64,000 bases of DNA from Massilia agri (GCF_024753255.1 NZ_JANUHA010000014.1:1-64000), one strand, 5' to 3'; positions 1 through 10,027 are shown, counted from the first letter of the stretch. Made by a program: numbers and translations. Notes: a model not told the origin generated them from the sequence alone.

Positions 1-1367
1 TGAATGACGGTATAGCAAGGCGTATAGGCCTTGCCCGGCAATTTCATCCGGCTCTGCTCCACGAAGGACGCCAGCAGCGCATCCATCGGGCCCATGATGG
101 CGCTCTCGCCATGGATCTCGTATTTGCCGTGCTGCTCGATGGCGCGGATGCCCTCTTCCTTCACATTTCCCGCCACGATCGCCGAGAAAGCGCGCCGCAG
201 GTGCGCCGCCAGGTCGTGCGATTCCTGGTTGCGGTGCAGCTTCAGGTTGCGCACGTTCTCGTGGGTCGGGCGGAAGGGTTTCTGGAATTCCGGATCGATC
301 TTCAAGCGCCAGTTGAAGTAATACGCATCGCTGTGCGCCTTGCGGAATTCGCGCACCGTCTTGATCCCGGCATGCATTTCTCTAGCCACGGCTTCCGGAT
401 CGTCGATGATGATCTTGTAGCGCTTTTGCGCCGCATCGCCCAGGGTCAGGCCGATGAAATGATCGATCTGTTCGAAGTAGGCCCGCGCCGTCGCGGGACC
501 GGTGAAGATCAGCGGGAAAGGCATCTCCGCATTGTCCGGATGCAGCAGGATGCCGAGGATGTACAGGATTTCCTCGGCCGTGCCGGCGCCGCCCGGGAAC
601 ACGATGATGCCGTGGCCGGTGCGCACGAATGCTTCCAGTCGCTTTTCGATGTCCGGCATGATCACCAGGTCGTTGACGATCGGATTGGGCGACTCGGCCG
701 CGATGATACCCGGCTCGGAAATGCCGAGATAGCGTCCGCCGTGGATGCGCTGCTTGGAATGGCCGATGGCCGCGCCCTTCATCGGGCCCTTCATCGCGCC
801 CGGCCCGCAGCCGGTGCAGATGTCGAGCTCGCGCAGGCCGAGGGCATAGCCGACTTCCTTGGTGTAGTTGTACTCGACCCGGCTGATCGAATGGCCGCCC
901 CAGCACACCACCAGGTTGGGATTGCGCTGCGGCTGGAATACGTTCGCATTGCGCAGGATATGGAACACGGCGTCGGTGATGCCTTCGGGACGCTCGAGAT
1001 TGAATTTCGGATTATCGGTGACTTCGAAATGCACATAGACGATATCGCGCAGCACCGAGAACAGGTGTTCGTGAATACCGCGGATCATCTTGCCATCGAC
1101 AAAAGCATTGGCGGGGGCACTGCGGATATCGAGCTTGATACCGCGTTCGCGCTGCAGGATATTGATGTCGAAATCGCGGTAGCGCTCGAGGAGTTCCTTG
1201 CCGTCGTCGACCGAGCTGCCCGAATTGAGCACGGCGAGCGCGCATTTGCGGAACACATCGTACAAACCGCTTCTGCTGGTGTCGAGCAGCTTGGTCACTT
1301 CGGCTTTCGACAGGACTTCGAGGCGGCCTTCCGGAGAAATGAGAACGTCGAGTACTTCGTGGGTCAT
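1..1367 (-). CDS. ppnN: Pyrimidine/purine nucleotide 5'-monophosphate nucleosidase (LOG family), 3' end cut by window edge
   Basis: PpnN (YgdH) cleaves nucleoside monophosphates into free base and ribose 5-phosphate in the cytoplasm and feeds purine salvage. The reading frame opens with MTHEVLDVLISPEGRLEVLS at 1367 and stays open to the left edge, giving about 455 codons, close to the whole length of the E. coli enzyme; only the last few residues should be missing. The LOG-family nucleotide-binding signature is visible as VFPGGAGTAEEI, with the companion stretch CTGCGPGAMKGPMKGA before it. It is divergent from the peptide transporter at 1625, with 257 bp between them. The identification by whole-length similarity is firm; regulation by (p)ppGpp is known for the E. 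coli protein and cannot be read from this sequence. Confidence 0.9.
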   Translation of the reverse strand, partial: MTHEVLDVLISPEGRLEVLSKAEVTKLLDTSRSGLYDVFRKCALAVLNSGSSVDDGKELLERYRDFDINILQRERGIKLDIRSAPANAFVDGKMIRGIHEHLFSVLRDIVYVHFEVTDNPKFNLERPEGITDAVFHILRNANVFQPQRNPNLVVCWGGHSISRVEYNYTKEVGYALGLRELDICTGCGPGAMKGPMKGAAIGHSKQRIHGGRYLGISEPGIIAAESPNPIVNDLVIMPDIEKRLEAFVRTGHGIIVFPGGAGTAEEILYILGILLHPDNAEMPFPLIFTGPATARAYFEQIDHFIGLTLGDAAQKRYKIIIDDPEAVAREMHAGIKTVREFRKAHSDAYYFNWRLKIDPEFQKPFRPTHENVRNLKLHRNQESHDLAAHLRRAFSAIVAGNVKEEGIRAIEQHGKYEIHGESAIMGPMDALLASFVEQSRMKLPGKAYTPCYTVI

Positions 1368-1624
1368 GGTTTTATTTTCCCTTTCTAACGCTGATACGGT
1401 CTGGCCTGTCGCCAATATACGCCAAAGCGCAAGGTTTTGCGCCCCGATTCAGGGCGTTCCATGAGGTAGCGCGCACTGCTGGAGCGCGTCAATACCACAT
1501 CTAGAAAAAGTTCGCTTGCGATGACCGATTTACACTAAAATGCGTGCCAACTGGAATTTCCGTGCATACGGCAATCCCATTAAAAAAACGATCGCGTTCA
1601 GATAACTATTTCGGGAGGAACCGC

Positions 1625-3130
1625 ATGAGCGGTGCAGCTACTTCAGCCAAGGGACCAATCCCAGAATTCAAGCAGATCATGGGCCATCCGGCGCCATTGT
1701 GGATGCTGTTCATGACGGAATTCTGGGAACGCTTCGCGTTCTACGGCATTCGTTGGGCCCTGGTGCTCTATATCGTCGCCCAGTTCTACGAGGGCAACGC
1801 GGTGGGCCAGGCCGACGCCAACCTCACCTACGGTTCCTACCTCGCGCTGGTCTACGCCGGCGCCGTCTTCGGCGGCTACATCGCCGACCGCGTCATCGGC
1901 TACCAGCGTTCGATCCTCGTCGGGGCAGTCTTCATGGCGGCCGGCCTGTTCATGATCGCCGTCCCGAACCAGGACCTGTTCAAGCTCGGCCTGGCGACCA
2001 TCATCGTCGGCAACGGCATGTTCAAGCCGAACATCTCGGCCATGGTCGGCCAGCTCTACGCGCTGAACGACACCCGCCGCGATTCGGGCTTCACCATCTT
2101 CTACATGGGCATCAACGCCGGCGCCTTCATCTCGCCGATCCTGACCCAGCAGCTGGCCCAGAACGTTTTCAACACCGGCGACACCCCGGCGTACAAGATC
2201 GTGTTCATCGCTTCCGGCATCGGTATGCTGCTGTCGCTGGTCTGGTTCTACATCGGCCGCGCCCAGCTCAAGGGCATCGGCGCACCGGTCGGCGAACTGG
2301 CCAGCCCGAAGCGCCTGATCGGCGTGATCGTCGGTTCGATCGTCGTGATCCCGGGCGTCTACCTGCTGCTGCAGGCCGGCGCCAACAACCTGCAGATCGT
2401 GCTGTCGGTGCTGTTCGTCATCCTGGCCCTGATGCTGATCGTCGAAGGCGTACGCGAAGGTAAGGTCGCACGCGACAAGACCATCGCCATGATGATCATC
2501 TTCTTCTTCAACGTCCTGTTCTGGTGCTTCTTCGAGCAGGCCGGCAGCTCCTTCACCTTCCTGGCCGACCAGATCGTCAACCGCGACTTCGGCGACTGGG
2601 GCATCTTCCCGGTGGCCTGGTTCCAGTCGGTGAACTCGGTCGCCATCATCGTCTGCGCACCGATCATCGCCGCGATCTGGGTCGCAATGGGCAAGCGCAA
2701 CGTGAACCCGTCGATCCCGCGCAAGTTCGGTCTCGGCATCATCTTCAACGGCCTGGCCTTCGGCCTGCTGATGTATGCGCTGGTCCAGCTGATCGACGAC
2801 CAGGGCAAGATCCCGTTCTGGACCCTGTTCGCGGTCTACGTGGTCCAGTCGATCGGTGAGCTCTGCCTGTCGCCGATCGGCCTGTCGATGGTCACCAAGC
2901 TGGCTCCGACCCGCCTGGTGGGCCTGGGGATGGGCGGCTGGTTCCTGTCGACCGGTATCGGCAACAACCTGTCGGGCATCTTCGCTTCGCACGTCTCGGG
3001 CGAGACCGGCATGTCGGTGACCTCGGCACTGGAAGGCTACACCTTCGGCTTCTGGATCCTGCTGGGCGGCGGCGTCCTGCTGTTCCTGCTGGCCCCGCTC
3101 ATCCAGAAACTGATGCACGGCGTGAAGTAA
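1625..3130 (+). CDS. POT family proton-dependent oligopeptide transporter
   Basis: This is a 12-plus-helix major facilitator of the POT/PTR family that imports di- and tripeptides with protons. The signature begins at once with FMTEFWERFAFYGIRWALVLY, the ExxERFxYYG-type motif of helix 1, and continues with the conserved GMFKPNISAMVGQLY stretch and FYMGINAGAFISP. The 501-residue length is normal for the family. I chose the ATG at 1625 because GGGAGGA lies 6 bases before it; the open frame reaches back to 1544 but that extension has no ribosome site and reads as non-conserved sequence. A strong hairpin terminator follows at 3149. The exact substrate cannot be read from sequence. Confidence 0.93.
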   Translation: MSGAATSAKGPIPEFKQIMGHPAPLWMLFMTEFWERFAFYGIRWALVLYIVAQFYEGNAVGQADANLTYGSYLALVYAGAVFGGYIADRVIGYQRSILVGAVFMAAGLFMIAVPNQDLFKLGLATIIVGNGMFKPNISAMVGQLYALNDTRRDSGFTIFYMGINAGAFISPILTQQLAQNVFNTGDTPAYKIVFIASGIGMLLSLVWFYIGRAQLKGIGAPVGELASPKRLIGVIVGSIVVIPGVYLLLQAGANNLQIVLSVLFVILALMLIVEGVREGKVARDKTIAMMIIFFFNVLFWCFFEQAGSSFTFLADQIVNRDFGDWGIFPVAWFQSVNSVAIIVCAPIIAAIWVAMGKRNVNPSIPRKFGLGIIFNGLAFGLLMYALVQLIDDQGKIPFWTLFAVYVVQSIGELCLSPIGLSMVTKLAPTRLVGLGMGGWFLSTGIGNNLSGIFASHVSGETGMSVTSALEGYTFGFWILLGGGVLLFLLAPLIQKLMHGVK

Positions 3131-3148
3131 GCGCATTCGCCTCACATG

Positions 3149-3177
3149 AAAACGGCAGCCTTCGGGCTGCCGTTTTT
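3149..3177. terminator. Bidirectional rho-independent terminator
   Basis: A perfect 12-bp stem AAAACGGCAGCC / GGCTGCCGTTTT with a TTCG tetraloop lies between the stop of the peptide transporter and the stop of the convergent LysR gene. The A-run before and T-run after the stem let it work in both directions. Confidence 0.93.
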
Positions 3178-3180
3178 GCT

Positions 3181-4077
3181 TCAGGGGTCCAGCGTGCCGC
3201 GCATCTCCTCCATCTCCGCCACCATCCACTCCCGGAAGCGCCGCACCTTGAGCATCTGCTCCTTGTGCGGGTTGGCGAGAAACCTGTAGCCGTAGTCGAA
3301 AGGCGCGCTGCGGCAGGGTATCTGGCGCAGCGCGCCGGAAGCGATGTCCTGGCAGGCGATCCCGTAGGGGACCAGGGCCACGCCCAGCCCCGCCACCGCC
3401 GCCTGCACCAGCACGCCCCAGTGGCTGTAGCCGCGCGAGAAATCGTACTTGCCCTTCAGTGCCCGGTTTTCGTTGAGCAGCTGCAGCCAGCGTTCGGGCG
3501 ACTGTTCGACCAGCAGCTTGTGGCGCGGCAGGTCCGATAGCGTCAAGCCTTCCTGGCCCGGACCCAGGAGCTCCGGACTGTAGACCGGCACCAGGCGCTC
3601 GTGGAACAGCACCAATGGGTCGCCGTCGCGCACGGGCCCGTAGCGCACCGCCACGTCCGTGCTGTCGGCCTGCAGGTCCACCGGCGCATCGTTCGAGTCG
3701 ATCCGGATGTCGAGTTCCGGATACAGCTTGGTAAACCGGTGCATGCGCGGCACCAGCCATTTGATGGCGAAGGAATGCGTGGTCGAGATGCGCAGCACCG
3801 CCTCCTCGTCGCCCACCTGCAGGGCCGCCACCTTGGCCCGCAATTCTCCCAGCATGCGCGCCGTGGCGATCGCCAGTTCCTGTCCCTTCTCGGTCAGCGC
3901 GATGTGGCGCGGATGGCGCACGAACAGGGGAAAGCCGACGTTCTCTTCCAGCTGCTTGACCTGCAGGCTGACCGCGGCGGGCGTCTTGTGCAGCTCCTGG
4001 GCGGCCAGCTTGAAGCTGCCCCAGCGGGCGGCGCACTCGAAATCAATCAGGCCGGAGAGGCTGCGCAGCGCTTTCAT
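3181..4077 (-). CDS. LysR family transcriptional regulator (GcvA-like)
   Basis: A 298-residue DNA-binding regulator. The N-terminal winged helix-turn-helix occupies about residues 5-65 (FKLAAQELHKTPAAVSLQVKQ), followed by the linker helix and a two-lobed substrate-binding domain from about residue 92 (LRISTTHSFAIKWLVPRMHRF). The domain style, with FAIKWLVPRM and DVAVRYGPV, resembles the GcvA/AmpR branch. The start is supported by GGAGG 7 bases upstream. It is divergent from the epimerase gene at 4182 across about 100 bp, the usual position of a LysR target, so control of that gene is a reasonable guess. The effector is unknown. Confidence 0.92.
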   Translation of the reverse strand: MKALRSLSGLIDFECAARWGSFKLAAQELHKTPAAVSLQVKQLEENVGFPLFVRHPRHIALTEKGQELAIATARMLGELRAKVAALQVGDEEAVLRISTTHSFAIKWLVPRMHRFTKLYPELDIRIDSNDAPVDLQADSTDVAVRYGPVRDGDPLVLFHERLVPVYSPELLGPGQEGLTLSDLPRHKLLVEQSPERWLQLLNENRALKGKYDFSRGYSHWGVLVQAAVAGLGVALVPYGIACQDIASGALRQIPCRSAPFDYGYRFLANPHKEQMLKVRRFREWMVAEMEEMRGTLDP

Positions 4078-4181
4078 TTCGCCTCCATGCGTAAGTTTTT
4101 CTTATTCAAAGCCCGTGCTTTTTCTCAGTTGATGGATTTTGCTGCTTTGCAGAAAATATACTCGATCTCACAAGGAATATC

Positions 4182-5108
4182 ATGTCCAAGCATATACTGG
4201 TGATCGGCGGAACGCGCTTCTTCGGCAAACTCCTCGTCCAGCGCCTGCTGCGCGCAGGCCACCGTGTGACCGTCGCCACACGCGGCTATGCCCCGGACCC
4301 TTTCGGCAACCGCATCGAGCGCGTACGCGTCGACCGGCGCAACGAACACGCCATGCGCAACGCTTTTCGCGACGCCGCTGCGGCGGACCGAGCATTCGAC
4401 ATCGTCTATGACCAGATGTGCTACTCGCCGCTGGACGCCGCGATCTCGGCCCGCGTCTTCAAGGGCAAGGTCAAGCGCTACATCATGACCTCGACCATCG
4501 ACGCCTACCGTGGCCTCGAGTTCACGGGCCGCCCCTTGCGCGAGTCCGACCTGGCCGTCCACGCCCAGCGCATCGACACCGGCTACCCCTGGCACGACCC
4601 GAAACGCGCGACCGAGAGCTATGTGGCCGGCAAGGTGCAGGCCGAAGCCTACCTGGTGCGCGACGGCAGCCTGCCGCTCGTGACCGTCCGCCTGGCCCAC
4701 GTACTGGGCGGCCCCGAGGATTTCACCGGGCGCCTCGCCTACTACGTCGACCTGGTGCGCCAGGGCGGGCTTCTCCGCTATGTGGATGCCCAGGCCAAGG
4801 TCTCCTTCATGGAGGCGGCCGGCGCCGCCGATTTCCTGGCCTGGGTCGGCGCCCAGGACTTCACGGGGCCGGTCAACGCGGCCGCCGAGGAACCGCTGTC
4901 GGCCTTCGACCTGCATGCGCGCGTGGCCCGCGTGCTCGACGAGCCGGCGCACAGCGTCCAGGTGTCCCAGGCCGGCGGCTCGCCCTTCGACTTCGCCCAG
5001 CCGCTGGTGCTCGACACCACCCGCGCCCGCGCCCTCGGCTACCGCTTCGGCCACACCGACGAGTGGCTGGACGATACCATCCGCCACCACGACCTGGCCT
5101 TCATCTAA
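4182..5108 (+). CDS. NAD-dependent epimerase/dehydratase (extended SDR)
   Basis: A 308-residue extended short-chain dehydrogenase/reductase. The Rossmann nucleotide-binding motif VIGGTRFFGKLL sits at about residues 7-18, and MTSTIDAYRG followed by ATESYVAGKVQAEAYL replaces the classic YxxxK segment, so the usual catalytic Tyr-Lys pair is not perfectly canonical. Such proteins often act on nucleotide sugars or related substrates, but this branch is poorly characterised and no sugar-pathway genes lie next to it. AAGGA stands before the ATG. It is divergent from the LysR gene at 4077 and ends in a shared terminator with the OPT gene. Confidence 0.82.
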   Translation: MSKHILVIGGTRFFGKLLVQRLLRAGHRVTVATRGYAPDPFGNRIERVRVDRRNEHAMRNAFRDAAAADRAFDIVYDQMCYSPLDAAISARVFKGKVKRYIMTSTIDAYRGLEFTGRPLRESDLAVHAQRIDTGYPWHDPKRATESYVAGKVQAEAYLVRDGSLPLVTVRLAHVLGGPEDFTGRLAYYVDLVRQGGLLRYVDAQAKVSFMEAAGAADFLAWVGAQDFTGPVNAAAEEPLSAFDLHARVARVLDEPAHSVQVSQAGGSPFDFAQPLVLDTTRARALGYRFGHTDEWLDDTIRHHDLAFI

Positions 5109-5125
5109 CCGCCTCCCGCCAAGAA

Positions 5126-5151
5126 AAATGGCCCGGTTACCCGGGCCATTT
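5126..5151. terminator. Bidirectional rho-independent terminator
   Basis: An 11-bp stem AAATGGCCCGG / CCGGGCCATTT with a 4-base loop lies just after the epimerase and 5 bases before the stop codon of the convergent OPT transporter, so it probably serves both. Confidence 0.85.
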
Positions 5152-5156
5152 GCTTA

Positions 5157-7424
5157 TCAACGCTTCGCCTTTTCCCGCGCCACCCAAAGCAGCAACCCGA
5201 TGATCAGGGCATAGGGAATCAGGGTCAGCAGGTTCGCATTCGGCCCCGCGAAGAAGGGATTCGCGCTTTCAGCCCACTTCGCCATATTGCTGTCGAAGTC
5301 GCTCAGCACGCCCGCCGTGATGGCGATGATGATGCCGGCCAGCGCGCCGCCCGCGATATAGCCCGAGGCCAGCAGCGTGCCCCAGCTGCGGTCGCCCGCG
5401 GCCTGGCGCTCTTCCTCGTTCAGGTTCGCGTACTGCGGCAGCTTGTTGTTGCGGCGGTCGGCGACCCAGCGAATCAGGCCGCCCACGGCGATCGGCAGGG
5501 TCGACACCAGCGGCAGGTAGACGCCGACGGTGAAGGCCAGTGAAGCGATGCCCGCCATTTCCAGCACCACCGAGATCATCACGCCGAACAGCACCAGGGT
5601 CCAGGGCAGCTGCTGGTCGAGGATGCCCTTGATGATGTAAGACATCAGCACGGCCTTGGGCGCGTCGTACTTCTTCACCTCGGTGCCGTCCGGACGGGTT
5701 TTGTGGGTGCCGTTGATGCCCGGGTCGACCAGGTATACCACCTTGCCGTCGTTCGCCACCAGGTACTTGCCGGCCGGGCCGCCGACAGTGTCGGTTTTCT
5801 GCCAGACCTTGTAGGTATTGGCGTCGCTCGCCGCCTGCGGGCCCTGCAGCTGCGCGGTCTGGGTCAGTTTCGACGCATCGGCGCTCAAGCCCGGCGCCAC
5901 CTGGGCTGCAGGAACATACACGGTGCCCGCGTCGTTCAGCTTCAGCAGGATCGGGCCCAGGATCAGGGCGGAAGCAAAGGCGCCGCACAGGATGGCGTAC
6001 TGCTGCATGCGCGGGGTCGAGCCGACCAGGAAGCCGGTCTTCAGGTCCTGCGAGGTGGTGCCGGCGTTACTGGCCGCGATGCAGACGATGGCGCCGACCG
6101 ACAGCGCGGTCACGTAGTACTGGCCGCCGGTCCAGCCCATCACCAGGAAGATCAGGCAGGTGAACAGCAGGGTCGCCACCGCCATGCCCGAGATCGGATT
6201 CGAGGACGAGCCGACTTCGCCGGTCAGGCGCGAGGAGACGGTGGCGAACAGGAAACCGAACACCAGGATCAGGAGCGCGCCCAGGAGGTTCATGTGCAGC
6301 GGCGTGGCCACGGTGATGATGGCGATGATGGCCAGGCAGCCGATCAGGACCCACTTCATCGGGATGTCGCGGTCGGTGCGCAGCGACGCATCCGCGGTGC
6401 TGGACTGCTTGACGCCTGCCAGGCCCGAGCTGAGGCTCTTCCAGATCATGGGCATCGAGCGCACCAGCGAGATCAGGCCGGCCGCGGCCACCGCGCCCGC
6501 GCCGATGTAGAGCACGTAGGCGTTGCGGATCTCGTCCGGCGACATGTCGCGGATCAGGGTCGTGCCCGGCGAGAGCGGCACCGTGAGCGCGTCGCCGAAA
6601 AACTTGATCATCGGGATGAGCAGGAGGTAGGACAGCACGCCGCCCGCCGCCATGGTGAAAGCGATGCGCGGGCCGATGATGTAGCCCACGCCCAGCAGTT
6701 CCGGGGAGACTTCCGCGCCGGCCGAGCCACCCTTGAGCGGCGCGGCGAATTCGAAGTTGACGGTGTCCTTCCAGCCCTTGAACGAGACGCTCAGGGTCTT
6801 GTACAGCAGGCCGATGCCGAAGCCGCCGAAGATGACAAAGGCGCGACGACGCGCATCCTTTTCCGCATCCGATCCGGCTTCGCGCACCTCGCCCGCAGCT
6901 TCGCGCGAGACGCTCGTCGCGGCAGCCTTGAGGACCTCGGCGCAGGCGGTGCCTTCCGGGTACTTCAGTTCGCCGTGCTTGTCGACGATCATGGTGCGGC
7001 GCATGGGGATCATCATGAGGATGCCCAGCAGGCCGCCCAGCACGCCGACCAGCATCACGCGCGAGATCTCCAGGTCGAAGCCCAGGATCAGGATGGCCGG
7101 CATGGTCACGCCCAGGCCGAAGGCCAGCGATTCGCCCGCCGAACCGGCCGTCTGCGTGATGCTGTTCTCCAGGATGGTCGATTCGCGCGCGCCCATCTTG
7201 CGCGCGAGGCCGAACAGGGTGATCGCGATGACCGCGACGGGAATCGAGGCGCTGACCGTGAGGCCGACCTTGAGCACGAGGTAGAGCGAGGAAGCGCCGA
7301 ACACCATGCCCAGCACCACGCCCATGATCAGGGCGCGCAGCGTCATTTCGGGCAGGTGGGCGCCGGCGGGAATATAGGGTTTGAAGACGGCCGGCTTGGC
7401 GCCGGATGGTGAATCGTAAGGCAT
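5157..7424 (-). CDS. OPT family oligopeptide transporter
   Basis: A 755-residue, many-helix inner-membrane transporter of the OPT superfamily. It starts MPYDSPSGAKPAVFKPYIP and soon shows ELTLRA-like MTLRALIMGVVLGMVFGA followed by YLVLKVGLTVSASIPVAV, typical of bacterial OPT proteins; NSITQTAGSAGESLAFG and KYPEGTACAEVLKA are further family landmarks. Residues of roughly 500-590 form a hydrophilic segment, probably a periplasmic loop. I chose the ATG at 7424 because AAGGAA lies 8 bases upstream; an ATG 7 codons earlier has no clear ribosome site. Substrate (oligopeptide or metal chelate) cannot be told. The gene stands alone, divergent from the penicillin-binding protein. Confidence 0.92.
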   Translation of the reverse strand: MPYDSPSGAKPAVFKPYIPAGAHLPEMTLRALIMGVVLGMVFGASSLYLVLKVGLTVSASIPVAVIAITLFGLARKMGARESTILENSITQTAGSAGESLAFGLGVTMPAILILGFDLEISRVMLVGVLGGLLGILMMIPMRRTMIVDKHGELKYPEGTACAEVLKAAATSVSREAAGEVREAGSDAEKDARRRAFVIFGGFGIGLLYKTLSVSFKGWKDTVNFEFAAPLKGGSAGAEVSPELLGVGYIIGPRIAFTMAAGGVLSYLLLIPMIKFFGDALTVPLSPGTTLIRDMSPDEIRNAYVLYIGAGAVAAAGLISLVRSMPMIWKSLSSGLAGVKQSSTADASLRTDRDIPMKWVLIGCLAIIAIITVATPLHMNLLGALLILVFGFLFATVSSRLTGEVGSSSNPISGMAVATLLFTCLIFLVMGWTGGQYYVTALSVGAIVCIAASNAGTTSQDLKTGFLVGSTPRMQQYAILCGAFASALILGPILLKLNDAGTVYVPAAQVAPGLSADASKLTQTAQLQGPQAASDANTYKVWQKTDTVGGPAGKYLVANDGKVVYLVDPGINGTHKTRPDGTEVKKYDAPKAVLMSYIIKGILDQQLPWTLVLFGVMISVVLEMAGIASLAFTVGVYLPLVSTLPIAVGGLIRWVADRRNNKLPQYANLNEEERQAAGDRSWGTLLASGYIAGGALAGIIIAITAGVLSDFDSNMAKWAESANPFFAGPNANLLTLIPYALIIGLLLWVAREKAKR

Positions 7425-7591
7425 CGGGATTCCTTCGGAATGCATACTTGGGCAGGACTGAAGGCGTGACTATCGCACATGCCGAAATGGAATGAAAGCG
7501 CTAAAACGGCGATCCCTGGGGTTACAATGGGCCGGCCGCGGCCGTCGCCGCAGCGCACCATCGACAGCAATACAGCAGCGAGAGACCCGTT

Positions 7592-10027
7592 TTGACCAAG
7601 TCCACCCAGCCGCCCGCGAAGACACCCAAGCGCCCGAGCCTACTGCGCCGCATCCGCGGCATCATCTTCCTGCTCCTCGCGGCCGGCATCCTGCTGGCGA
7701 CCGGCGCCGCGATCTATGTGATGAGCGTGATCCTGCCGAACGTGCCGAAAATCGACGCCGTCCTCGACTACCGGCCGAAGATCCCGCTGCGCGTCTACAC
7801 GGCCGACAACTACCTGATCGGCGAGTTCGGCGTGGAGCGGCGCGACTTCGTACCGATCGCAAAGATCCCGGCGCGCATGAAGCAGGCTCTGCTCGCCATC
7901 GAGGACGCCCACTTCTACGAACACCACGGCATCGACTGGCGCGGCGCCGCACGCGCGGTCGCCAATAACCTGCGCGAAGGCTTCGGCGCCGGCGGGGCCT
8001 CGACCATCACCATGCAGGTGGCGCGCAACTTCTTCCTCACCAAGGAAAAGGTCTTGTCGCGCAAGTTCACCGAGATCGCCCTCGCCTACCGCATCGAGGA
8101 TGCGCTCAGCAAGGACCAGATCCTCGAGCTGTACATGAACCAGATCTTCCTCGGCAACCGCTCCTATGGTTTTTCGAGCGCGGCGCGCAGCTATTTCGGC
8201 AAGTCGCTCGACGAGTTGAGCTGGGCGGAGACGGCCATGCTGGCCGGCCTGCCGCAGAACCCCTCGCGCCACAACCCGGTCGCCAACCCCAAGCGCGCGC
8301 AGCAGCGCCAGCATGCGGTACTCAAACGCCTGTATCAGCTCGGACAAATCACCGAGCCCGAGTACCAGCAGGCCCTGCGCGAACCGCTGCGCATCAAACG
8401 CGGCGGCCAGACCTTCGATACCAAGGCCGACTACGTGGCGGAACTGGCGCGCCAGGCCGTGTTTTCGCAGTTCGGCGAGGAAGCCTACGAGCGCGGCATC
8501 GTGGTCACCACGACCATCCTGAAAGCCGAGCAGGACGCGGCCTACGAATCGGTGCGCCGCAACGTGATCGATTATGACCAGCGCCACGGCTACCGCGGGC
8601 CGGAAGCGCGCATCGTACTGCCGCAGGATGCCATCGAGCGCGAGGAAGCCATCATCGAGGCCTTGCAGAAGCGTCCGAACAGCGAGGGCCTGATCCCGGC
8701 GGTGGTGCTGTCCGCTTCGCCCCAGCGCGTCGTCGTGGAGACCCTGAGCGGCGATGAAGTCAGCGTCGAAGGCGCGGGCCTGAAGTTCGCCGCACGCGCC
8801 CTGGCGCCGAATGCCAGGGAGAGCATCCGCATCACGCCGGGCGCCGTGGTGCGCATTAGCCAGCGTGGAAAAGATGGCAAGGAATGGGCGCTGACCCAGG
8901 TGCCGCAGGTGGCCGCCGCCTTCGTCGCGCTGGACGCCGAAACCGGCGCCTACCACGCCCTGGTCGGCGGCTTCGACTACAACCTGCAGAAGTTCAACCA
9001 CGTGACCCAGGCCTGGCGCCAGCCCGGTTCCGCGATCAAGCCCTTCGTGTATGCGGCGGCGCTGGACAAGGGCTATTCCCCGGGCACGCGCATCCTCGAT
9101 GAGCCGCTCGACATGCCGGGCGAGAACGCCGGCGAGACCTGGTCGCCGCAGAACGACGACGGCGTCTTCGACGGCCCGATCACCATGCGCTACTCGCTCG
9201 CGCATTCGAAGAACGTCACCACCGTGCGCCTGATCCGGGCGCTCGGCATCGACTACGCCCACGATTACCTGGGCCGCTTCGGCTACGACCTCGCGCGCCA
9301 CCCGAAGAACCTGACCCTGGCCTTGGGCACCGGCGCCGTCACGCCGCTGCAGATGGCCGGCGCCTACGCGGTATTCGCCAACGGCGGCTACCGCGTGAAG
9401 CCTTACCTGATCGCCCAGATCCGCGACGGCAATGGCACGATCCTCGCGGAGACCAAGCCGCCTGCACCGCGCCAGGAGCTAGAGCGGGTGCTCGATGCGC
9501 GCACGGCATGGGTCACCGACAGCATGCTGCGCGACGTGACCCGCTACGGGACCGGCGCCGCCTCGGTCCAGAAGCTCGGCCGCACGGACATCGCAGGCAA
9601 GACCGGCACCACCAGCGACGCCATCGACGGCTGGTTCGCCGGCTACGGCGGCAAGGTGGTCGCGGTGGCCTGGATGGGTTACGACGAACCGCGCTCGCTG
9701 GGCGGCCGCGAGTTCGGCGCGACCCTGGCGCTGCCGATCTGGATCGACTACATGCGGGTGGCGCTGGCCAAGGTGCCGGTCGAAGACGCGACGCTCGAGC
9801 CGGAAGGCGTGGTGCGCGAGAACGACGACTGGGTGTTCGAGGAATATGTCGAACGGCCGGACCTGCGCGCCATCGACATCGACCCGGGGCTGGACAACCC
9901 GGCGACGGTGGTGGACCCGCTCACCGGAGAAGAAACGCCGGCGCCCGCGGCCCCGCCCGCGCCGCCCGCCCCTCCCCCGGCGCCGACGCCCGCGCCCACG
10001 CCACCGCAGGCCAGCCCCCTCTTCTGA
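7592..10027 (+). CDS. mrcA: Penicillin-binding protein 1A (bifunctional glycosyltransferase/transpeptidase)
   Basis: This 811-residue class A PBP polymerises glycan strands and cross-links the stem peptides in the periplasm. After one membrane helix (about 22-48) comes the GT51 glycosyltransferase domain with catalytic Glu104 in AIEDAHFYEHHG and the GGASTITMQ motif. An OB-like insertion follows, then the transpeptidase domain with the active-site Ser480 and Lys483 (QPGSAIKPF), SKN at 539-541 and KTGTT at 670-674. The tail is an Ala/Pro-rich run. The start appears to be a TTG, since no ATG occurs before residue 44 and the membrane helix needs this start. In many beta-proteobacteria this gene lies beside pilMNOPQ; here it stands alone. 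Confidence 0.94.
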   Translation: MTKSTQPPAKTPKRPSLLRRIRGIIFLLLAAGILLATGAAIYVMSVILPNVPKIDAVLDYRPKIPLRVYTADNYLIGEFGVERRDFVPIAKIPARMKQALLAIEDAHFYEHHGIDWRGAARAVANNLREGFGAGGASTITMQVARNFFLTKEKVLSRKFTEIALAYRIEDALSKDQILELYMNQIFLGNRSYGFSSAARSYFGKSLDELSWAETAMLAGLPQNPSRHNPVANPKRAQQRQHAVLKRLYQLGQITEPEYQQALREPLRIKRGGQTFDTKADYVAELARQAVFSQFGEEAYERGIVVTTTILKAEQDAAYESVRRNVIDYDQRHGYRGPEARIVLPQDAIEREEAIIEALQKRPNSEGLIPAVVLSASPQRVVVETLSGDEVSVEGAGLKFAARALAPNARESIRITPGAVVRISQRGKDGKEWALTQVPQVAAAFVALDAETGAYHALVGGFDYNLQKFNHVTQAWRQPGSAIKPFVYAAALDKGYSPGTRILDEPLDMPGENAGETWSPQNDDGVFDGPITMRYSLAHSKNVTTVRLIRALGIDYAHDYLGRFGYDLARHPKNLTLALGTGAVTPLQMAGAYAVFANGGYRVKPYLIAQIRDGNGTILAETKPPAPRQELERVLDARTAWVTDSMLRDVTRYGTGAASVQKLGRTDIAGKTGTTSDAIDGWFAGYGGKVVAVAWMGYDEPRSLGGREFGATLALPIWIDYMRVALAKVPVEDATLEPEGVVRENDDWVFEEYVERPDLRAIDIDPGLDNPATVVDPLTGEETPAPAAPPAPPAPPPAPTPAPTPPQASPLF

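Noticed and set aside
111..1388. A long plus-strand open frame lying over the PpnN gene
   Set aside because: It is the antisense shadow of a high-GC gene; the minus frame has the LOG signature and clear family similarity.
1501..1545. A promoter for the peptide transporter around TTGCGA and TAAAAT
   Set aside because: The spacing is 14 bp, too short for a sigma-70 promoter, so it was not listed.
1643..4036. A 797-codon minus-strand frame over the peptide transporter
   Set aside because: Low-complexity Arg/Asp/Gly/His composition and no domain; it is a shadow of the POT gene and part of the LysR gene.
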